Positions 56,150 through 64,000 of a stretch of DNA of 64,000 bases are shown here, piece after piece (within the stretch, counting starts at the first letter, position 1; the number at the start of each line of letters is the position of its first letter). A program made the position numbers and the translations under genes. The notes under the pieces are model-generated. The model ran no database searches. It was not told where the DNA came from and was given only the letters and a program-made list of their open reading frames with translations. Source of the DNA: Pelobates cultripes (Eukaryota; Chordata; Amphibia; Anura; Pelobatidae); the NCBI GenBank assembly GCA_933207985.1, contig OW240916.1, positions 270,262,248 to 270,326,247 on the forward strand, in the 5' to 3' direction.

Positions 56150-57183
56150 TGTAGCAGAGAGCTGGTATTACACAGCCTATCTCCACTTTAGATCCCAGTA
56201 CGGCCCAGGAACAAGTATGATAAATCCAGAGAGTAATATTTCCAGCAGGCAAAAAGACTCCAACAATATCCCAATCACAATCCCAATGACTGGACGACAC
56301 ACAGCATCAGGAGAAGAACTAAACTTTTATTCACAGCAGTTCCTTATAAAGGATTCTCCCATGCAAGGGAGGGATTTCCAGTAATTATAACAGTAACCAA
56401 TAATACAGTGGTTTCCTCCCATACCTTCCCTCCCCTCAGTGTGACACTTAATCCACTTAATCCTGGTACCTTTTTCCCTGTTTCCTGGATGTACCCCAAA
56501 ACTGTGGGGTACAAGGATCTAAGTAGCATCCCCTGGTAGCTCTGGTCTGGGTGACCAACATACTCAAAATTCACCCAGATCAGACCAGGGGTTCGGGAGT
56601 TATGGGAAATAAACGATTTGACCGACCGCACACGAATATGTAGCCGAAAAGAGTTCCATGGGGTTTGGCATTGCGGTCGGTCTACGTTCGGGAGGTAAAA
56701 CAGTTATTAATCTTTGCCATCCATAGCTAATACAGCGTTCGCATGAACCCCCTTGTTCGTTAAATCGAATTCACCGAACGAGGGGTTGATTGGCCCCTCC
56801 GTTCGTGAATTCTGGAGCTCTGAGCGGTGTTCGGGTAATTGAGTGTCCGATTTGAGTTCCAGACACTCAACGACCAAACACTGCTGAGAGTTCGTGCGTA
56901 AGATGGCCGCCGCCACGTGTTCGCCCACCGAATGGCGGCCACCCAGATATGACAATATAACCCTGATTAACTGTAGTTAGAGAAGTGTGAAAGCCTTAAT
57001 GAGGTGCACACTTCTCTCTGAGGTGGTCCATTGATTCGGTAGTTTCCATTCGTATGAAATATGAATGAAACTACCGAACCAACATACGAATACACATACA
57101 ATTTTAAATTATACAGTCAGTTAAACACGCGAACAGTATTTTTAAACATAATCCTGGCAGACAGTCCCATGCCATCCGCTACA
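56150..57183 (-). repeat. Solo LTR (D) with 5-bp target duplication
   Basis: Minus strand TGTAGCGGATGGCATG ... CTCTGCTACA, 1,034 bp, with TG/CA ends. CCCTG immediately flanks it on both sides (56,145-56,149 and 57,184-57,188), the 5-bp duplication typical of gypsy integrase. Joining the flanks gives continuous host text. It has TATAAGG near its 3' part on the minus strand, and CpG-rich CGAACG/TTCGG words in the first half. A second, inverted partial copy is at 62,474-63,239. Confidence 0.88.
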
Positions 57184-57906
57184 CCCTGAAGGATCCTTTG
57201 TGAGGCATATGATTAGAGAGCCTTGTAAAAGTAAAGTCTCTGCACAGGCTGTCTTAAAGTGGCTACAGGTCCACCTACCCCTGTACCGTATATTATGCAA
57301 TATCAAACAGGAGGTATCTCAAGACATCATAGATGCTGTTAAAGCGCAGATCCTCTGGACAATTCCCAGAATGAATACTCTGAGGAGTCCTTCGTGTTGG
57401 ATACATTCCGAGATATGGCATCATCTCCGTATGAGGATATTCAGCTTATTTCAGTACCTCCAGTATTAGCTCAAGTGGACCATTTGATTTCCAGAGTCCG
57501 TAGGTCCTTATATCTGAAATAATTTTCTAAGGTTGAGCCTTCTACCTCTAGCCTTTCTTTTGGATGTCAGAAAGAGCAGAGTAACTTTTTCCAGTTCCCG
57601 GTACCACTAATATCCTTATTATGAAGTAATGGTTCTACACTGAAGTTTTCAACACAAGGGAGTATCTGGCATCTTCATCCATTGGGATATCAGATGTTTG
57701 TACCTGGGACTCTGCTCCTAAGTGGACCATGAAGTACTTAGTCTGGCTAAATGTTCAACTCTGCTTGTTCAACAATGTGGGATCTCTCTGAGATTCCATG
57801 GAGCATAGATGGTCTTGATCCTCTCTAATAACCTGTGTAGCAGCTGGTATATCTTGCTGCAAACTGTTAGTATGGATAGATAATCTTTCTTTTGTCTGTT
57901 GACATT

Positions 57907-59062
57907 TGTGGCGAAACCAACCTCGCCACTGTACACTGGAGAAGCCTGGTTGCCTGCTGCCTGCTGCCTTTGGACTATGGCCCCATGTTAAAAGACATCT
58001 TTTTCCCTGCAGAAAAGACTTATTCGTGCTTTTCTGCCGGGTGTTCGGTAGATTCAATCTACCGAACAACTGCACGAATGAATAGACCACCTGGGAGCTG
58101 GAGTGTGCCGGCAATTAACCTCCCTGAAGCTGCGGTTAACCGCAGCTTAATTGATGAATGCTGGGTGGCCATTCGTATCACGAACACGAGGTCGCGGCCA
58201 TTTTAAACATGCAAATACACAGCGGTGTTCGACGCTTAATTCATGGAACTGAAATCAGACACAGTTTTGCGCGAACACCGCTGAAGCCGCCGACCTCCCT
58301 TCTTGTTCGGTGAAAGTGCACGAATGGCCCGGTGTTCGGTAGTTTTGTTTGAGTGTGTTGTACCCCAGATAGGAATCCCATGGATCCCATTCGCATGAAA
58401 CTGACTGTGTAAAGACTTTGGCTCTATGGCGATTAAACTGTATTCGTGTGGTCTGAGCGCCATTCGCTTAATAAGGTGCGTTCAGACCTGAGCTATCTGG
58501 GGATATGTAGAATGTATATGTTTTATGTACTGAATGTAACTGTAGGTAATTTTATGTCTTTTACTGTTTGTTTTCTGCCATGTGGTTAATGGAGTTTTGC
58601 CTCTGTCTTTGGAGATAATTGAATTACTTCTCAATTATCTCCAGAGCAGAGAGGAGGGATTGTGAGGCATTGTGGGATGGTTGAAATGTGTAAGTCTGTG
58701 ATTGGTCCTTTTACCCTTTGTGTCCCAGTCTCCCATTTGGTCCCCTAGGGGAGTGTTCACCAGGTGGGAGACCTGCATTAAAGCCGGGCAGTTAGCCCCA
58801 GTAAATCAGTTCCTGCTTAACCCTCAAAGTGAAGTGTCGTCTCATTATTGGGGGAGGATTTATTGTATGCTGTTCCAGTTTGACTGCTAGGAGTGTAAAC
58901 CTATTTGCATGGTTTTTCCTATTCGGCTGTTTCCAGTATTCGTGTGTTTGCAGTTCGGGAGTTGGTGAATTTGTGGGTTTGCAGTAGCTGTCTGTACATC
59001 TGAAAAAGTGGAATATCGCCTAAGCGGTTTTTAACCTCTTGTGGGCAAAACGGTTCGTTACA
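57907..59062 (+). repeat. Solo LTR (C)
   Basis: Starts TGTGGCGAAACCAACC and ends GGTTCGTTACA, 1,156 bp. Flanks are ACATT and ACCTT, an imperfect 5-bp duplication (4 of 5). Contains GCATTAAAGCCGGG and GTGTCGTCTCATTATTGG, matching the R-region order of the other LTRs. No coding part. Confidence 0.7.
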
Positions 59063-60882
59063 ACCTTACAAGTCATTAAGCTGGAAATAGTCTTCGGCTA
59101 AGAAGCTTCCATAGGTTGTGTTATACCAGAAATATGACTCTCTTTGTCTACTATTCGGGCTCTTTGGCTCAGTACCTGGTTCATGTATGTATCCTCCGAG
59201 ATGAATGGATCAAAGAACGGCAGAGGGAAGGAAAGCTTGTCTACTGCAAGACTTATGGTTCAGGAGACTATTTCCACTAAAGCCTATTATTTCCTTCCTT
59301 CCAGAACCCAAGTATTTCACACCTGGAAGAGTGTATTTTGTAGATCTCCACCTTGAGAAGTGGTTATTCTTCTACCAGAGGAAGAGAATAGGTAAAAAGA
59401 GACGCATTGTAAATGTCAAAGCCGCTACAACACAAAGATTTGGTTTATAACAGGCGGATGGAGATCCATTCTAGATCTACACAAGTTTACAGGATTCTTG
59501 AACATTCTTCAACACAAAGGCAGTATTCCTCGTACATTGGATGATTTCTACAGATTTGCAAGATGCCTTTCCCATGTACCCATTGTCCCACATCACCAGA
59601 GGTTTCTTAGATTACAGTGGAAGAACACTTTCATTTTTACATCTTCATGGTGAAATATAAATGTCTGCTAAAATCACCTTGATCCCTCCCAGTCCAGTGT
59701 ATAGCTGGGAACACGGTTTGGTACAGTCCAAGGCACAGTGCAGCTCTCTTCAGAGAGTACAGTACGACTTGTCAAGTAAAGGATGTTGACTGTCATATTA
59801 CCTCAGCAGAGGAAGTTTTGATGCAGGTCCTCCACCATAGATCTAAGTGGACGATGATGGCACAAGGAAGAATGTTAACTTTCCTATAGATATTCCTTGG
59901 ACAGTGTAAACTATGAATACCATCCTCTGGGATTGAGAAACTTTCTCCAAAATCGAATATGTTCATGAAAGGGACATTCTTAACATCCAATACCTCTCAT
60001 CAGCATAGGTTGCATCAACATCAACATGGCTTTCACTTCTGTGTATCTTCTTCAGTACCTCCATGGGATCTCCCAAAAGAGTTCTTTCCTCTTCCACCAG
60101 GAGGTGAAACTCTCCTCTTCCACCAGGAGTTGATGCTCTCCTCTTTCTGAATGTTTCGATATTGCAAGGCTTAAATATAAGGGTCTTTCAGGTGCAACAA
60201 TTAATACCCTTCTGAAGGCCAGCAAAAACGTATATCCTCGACTACCTTTACAGAGTTGGGATACCTTTTTTCCTTGTCTATTTCTTATTAGGTAATCATT
60301 CAAATTCCTTCTACCAAGGAGGTTCTAAGTTCTCCAATCCAGGACTCATCTAGGACTTAACCACATCACCTCAGAGGTACATGTCTTAGCACTCTCTGAT
60401 CTCTCTACGTGAAGGGGCTTTGATATGTAGGTATCTAAATTTTTGTCGGCTGTATTTATGTGATCCCTCAGTTAACCATTGCTCCTTTGGACTTCCAATT
60501 GTAACCATGAGACTTTATCTAATTATGAATGTGTTTTCACTTTACATTCATATTTGGAAGTCTTGTGTATTTCTTCCCTCCCTTGGTTATCGCTTGGGTA
60601 TTACCCATTGTTGGGCTGCCATGGATATGGCCATGAAAAAGGAAAATGTATTCCTACTTACCATAATTTTTTTTTCCTGGTCATAGGCCATGGCAGCACA
60701 ATGATCCCGCCCTGGGATATTGCTGGAAACAAGACTTAGGATGGGAGGGGTATATACTTATACCTTCTGTTTTAATTAGGTTCCTGTCTAATTAGGGATA
60801 GGGAGGAGCTATCCATTGTTGTGCTGCCATGGCCTATGACCAGGAAAAGAAAATTACGCTAAGTAGGAATACATTTTCCTTT

Positions 60883-62373
60883 ATATATATATATATACAC
60901 ACACACAGACACACACATATAACACATGTGTATGTATGTATATATACATATATTACGTGTGTGTGTGTTTGTATATATATTTAGATATACACACACTTTT
61001 ATTTCTTATATATGTATAATATATTATAATGAAAGTATTTTATAATATATTATACATATATAATGCATATATATGCTTTCATTATAAGTGTATTTTGAGA
61101 TATATGTGTATATATCTAAAAGTACACTTATAATGAAATCATATATATGCATTATATATGTATAATATATTATAACATGCTTTAATTATTTTATAATATA
61201 TTATACATATATAATATATGTATAATATATATACTTTTTTATAATTTTTTTGTAACTTTTTGCAGCTTGGGGGACTGCCTGACAGTGCAGACAGTCCCCC
61301 TGCTGGCAACCCCATAGACACCTATTGCGGCCATGTGATCATGGTGATAACATGGCCCTGGAGGGCCGGAGTGGCTGGAGCTGCTGCATAGGGACTGCTG
61401 GGATCTCCGGCTTTCCCACCAACCGTGATTGCCGCAGATTGCCGGTCCAGGTACTAGGTACGTCTGTGGTCCTTAACGAACGTTTTTTGTCGGACGTACC
61501 TAGTACATCAACGGTCGTTAAGGGGGTATATGTATTTATAACTTCATTCTAAATGTATTTTGATTTAAATATATATGTATATTAATATAAAAATACTGTT
61601 AGAACAAATTTAAACTGCCTTTTAATTTTTTTTAATTGAATTTTTTTTTAAATTTAATTTTTTTTCTATTTTTTTTCAGAAGGCTCCAAAGGAGACATTT
61701 TTTACTGGAATATTTATATATATATACAAAATACAGAATCCAGCACACTCGCTTATTCACTAAACAATGATTTAAAATCTTAGAGATTGTAATGCACCCC
61801 TCCCTGTTACAGGTGCCTCATTCCAGGGCCCTATTTAGCCTTGACTTGCAGAGAGTCCCAGTAAGGAAGTATTTCCCAAGTAAGTGGATTAATCTCATAA
61901 GAGCAAGCATTAGGCTGCTACTAGGATAGGACCTGCCGAATATAGGGTAATTTGACGTAGTTGGCAGACTTATGCAATGTATGATCATATAATGTAACTA
62001 AACCCCCATCATTTTTTGCCTAGGTGAGGTGTTTTTAAATAAAACTCTTACAATCTCTAAGATTTTAAATCATTGTTTAGTGAATAAGCGAGTGCGCTGG
62101 ATTCTGTATTTTGTATATTTTGGCCCCAGCAGCACCCTATAATGTATGCATGTTCAGGTGAGTGCAGCCCTCTTGGTTTAATTTATATATATATATATAT
62201 ATATATAAATAATTAATGTCATTCTAAGTGTATTTTAATATTAATATTAAATTTTATATATATATATATATATATAAATTATTAATATTAAAATACATAA
62301 TTAATATTAAAATACACTTTTAATAATGGTGTATGTGTGTTTATGTGCATTTAAAAGTACACTTAAAATTGGG
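60883..62373. other. AT-rich DNA with TA runs and one inverted-repeat element
   Basis: TATATA runs at about 60,884-61,220 and 62,180-62,280, with recurring AAGTGTATTTTGATAT-type palindromes also seen at 37.0-37.3 kb. An inverted repeat of about 70 bp at 61,722-61,792 / 62,048-62,118 (ACAAAATACAGAATCCAGC and complement) bounds a 400-bp element with no gene. A GC-rich piece at about 61,262-61,500 holds GGGGGACTG / CAGTCCCCC arms. Confidence 0.6.
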
Positions 62374-62473
62374 NNNNNNNNNNNNNNNNNNNNNNNNNNN
62401 NNNNNNNNNNNNNNNNNNNNNNNNNNNNNNNNNNNNNNNNNNNNNNNNNNNNNNNNNNNNNNNNNNNNNNNNN
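62374..62473. other. Assembly gap, 100 N
   Basis: Exactly 100 N. The inverted duplicate begins at the first base after it, inside an LTR. Confidence 0.99.
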
Positions 62474-64000
62474 TGGCGGCAGCCATCTTACGCACGAACT
62501 CTCAGCAGTGTTTGGTCATTGAGTGTCTGGAACTCAAATTGGACACTCAATTACCCGAACACCGCTCAGAGCTCCAGAATTCACGAACGGAGGGGCCAAT
62601 CAACCCCTCGTTCGGTGAATTCGATTTAACGAACAAGGGGGTTCATGCGAACGCTGTATTAGCTATGGATGGCAAAGATTAATAACTGTTTTACCTCCCG
62701 AACGTAGACCGACCGCAATGCCAAACCCCATGGAACTCTTTTCGGCTACATATTCGTGTGCGGTCGGTCAAATCGTTTATTTCCCATAACTCCCGAACCC
62801 CTGGTCTGATCTGGGTGAATTTTGAGTATGTTGGTCACCCAGACCAGAGCTACCAGGGGATGCTACTTAGATCCTTGTACCCCACAGTTTTGGGGTACAT
62901 CCAGGAAACAGGGAAAAAGGTACCAGGATTAAGTGGATTAAGTGTCACACTGAGGGGAGGGAAGGTATGGGAGGAAACCACTGTATTATTGGTTACTGTT
63001 ATAATTACTGGAAATCCCTCCCTTGCATGGGAGAATCCTTTATAAGGAACTGCTGTGAATAAAAGTTTAGTTCTTCTCCTGATGCTGTGTGTCGTCCAGT
63101 CATTGGGATTGTGATTGGGATATTGTTGGAGTCTTTTTGCCTGCTGGAAATATTACTCTCTGGATTTATCATACTTGTTCCTGGGCCGTACTGGGATCTA
63201 AAGTGGAGATAGGCTGTGTAATACCAGCTCTCTGCTACACAGGGCAACTTCCCTTGTATGATCCGGATGATTTTCTTCCCATAGAGCTTTCATGGTAGGG
63301 AATGACAATCATTAATAGGCACTATTTTGTTTGGAACCACAAAAAAATTTAGAATGGCTTTCCTATGTCTCTTAGAGTGTGACCTATTTTCAGGGGCAAA
63401 GGGATCTGAATCCATAACTGCATAAGATTCCGATTTTATCCTTAGCAAAGCAAATCTTTGCTAAAAAAAAAAGCAGAAATTGATAGATTCATAAAAAGAT
63501 GTAATAAAACTTTAACCCCTTAAGGACACATGACATGATTCCCTTTTATTCCAGAAGTTTGGTGATTGAGGGGTTAATATGGGGGGAAAAAACCTATAAG
63601 AAAAAATATTAAGAAAAAAAAATAGCTTTTGGTGCTTAAAAGGGGAAGCCAATACGACATTGCAACTGTATTAACATTACAGAATACACAAGCACTCCAC
63701 CAGACACCATAACCACCATGATCCCCACAGCCAGCGTTACAGCTTGGTTGGAGCCTCACTGTCCTCCACCCACCCTGGACCCAAGGCCAGGATCCAGCTT
63801 CCAGTGGGTAGACCTCTCCTAGCCCAGAGAGTAAAGCAGGCTGCTCTTACAAGAGCAAGTGTTGTAATCCAAGGGAGTATAGTTATTATAGCAATTCCAC
63901 GAGTGAATAGAGCTGTCCCATCCACACATGAGACAAGGCTCTATGTTGAGGGTGAAGAGGAACTTGTTTAATGGCAGCCACAGCTGGCCTTATATGCAGG
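62474..64000 (-). repeat. Inverted duplicate of 55,390-56,915
   Basis: This stretch is the reverse complement of 55,390-56,915 (1,527 against 1,526 bases) with few differences. It includes part of solo LTR D (62,474-63,239), the DIRS flank with the same LTR-DIRS junction, the 66-bp TTAA element (63,512-63,577) and part of LTR B. The duplication reaches the window edge, so the arm may be longer. Long open frames on the opposite strands of the two arms give identical proteins, which reflects the duplication and not gene function. Confidence 0.93.

Larger units (their letters stand above)
55878..60882 (+). mobile_element. DIRS-type element (copy C), broken by solo LTRs
   Basis: DIRS gag-like text lies near 57,200-57,470 and the RT region at 59,080-60,000: YLVHVCILRDEW, and at about 59,575-59,625 VPHHQRFLRLQWKNTF, resembling the DIRS RT fingers. 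Strongly decayed with many stops. The right end is an inverted repeat of about 65 bp at 60,638-60,702 / 60,814-60,882 (GCTGCCATGGCCTATGACC and complement). Two solo LTRs, at 56,150-57,183 and 57,907-59,062, are inserted. Confidence 0.6.

Noticed and set aside
62758..63045. 95-codon frame also found on the opposite strand at 56,344-56,631
   Set aside because: Identity is due to the inverted duplication of a solo LTR; LTR sequence is not expected to code.

Overview
This window looks like repeat-rich intergenic DNA from a vertebrate, most likely a frog. The basis is the mix of transposable elements rather than any host gene: DIRS tyrosine-recombinase retrotransposons, a CR1 LINE with a TATGTAAC octamer tail, L2 and L1 LINEs, a Gmr1-type Ty3/gypsy element, hAT elements and many TTAA-target elements with CCCCTTAAGGAC or CCACTATAG ends. 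I found no conventional host gene, tRNA gene or CRISPR. Four gaps of exactly 100 N (664, 21,972, 48,775, 62,374) mark scaffold joins of unknown real size. Codon-level claims were read by eye from translations; no alignment was run.

Layout. 0-9 kb: Penelope-like endonuclease remnants, a LINE 3' fragment, a deleted DIRS element, and an L2 LINE whose 3' tail is split by a TTAA MITE. 8.6-12.3 kb: a head-to-head foldback MITE, then a hAT element of the TTF-finger (ZMYM1-like) type with a readable 3' terminal repeat. 13-14.5 kb: an L1/Tx1-type ORF1 on the minus strand. 16-18.6 kb: an 89-bp antisense 18S rRNA fragment fused to scrambled pieces of a ZBED-type hAT. 18.7-20.4 kb: 5'-truncated CR1. 21-22.5 kb: long simple-sequence arrays around a gap. 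22.5-30.7 kb: mostly anonymous DNA with a SINE and small inverted-repeat elements. 30.7-37.8 kb: a DIRS element carrying nested TTAA elements with a ~390-bp tandem array and a cluster of near-perfect hairpins. 38-42.9 kb: minisatellites and two long inverted-repeat elements containing hammerhead-like motifs. 42.9-48.8 kb: a nearly intact Gmr1-type LTR retrotransposon on the minus strand. 49.7-54.9 kb: an L1 between two foldback GGGACACTG minisatellites, next to a GC-rich palindrome with a perfect CRE at its centre. 54.9-64 kb: a third DIRS element broken by solo LTRs; about 1.5 kb of its left side reappears inverted at the right end of the window.

The window reads as layers of nested insertion. 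DIRS and LINE copies are the oldest substrate. TTAA MITEs and solo LTRs with target duplications sit inside them, and the gypsy element is young (about 2% LTR divergence by eye). The best leads are the integrase-before-RT gypsy element with a SCAN-like capsid, the recurring hammerhead-like motif in inverted-repeat elements, the structured TTAA element at 33-37.6 kb, and the large inverted duplication.
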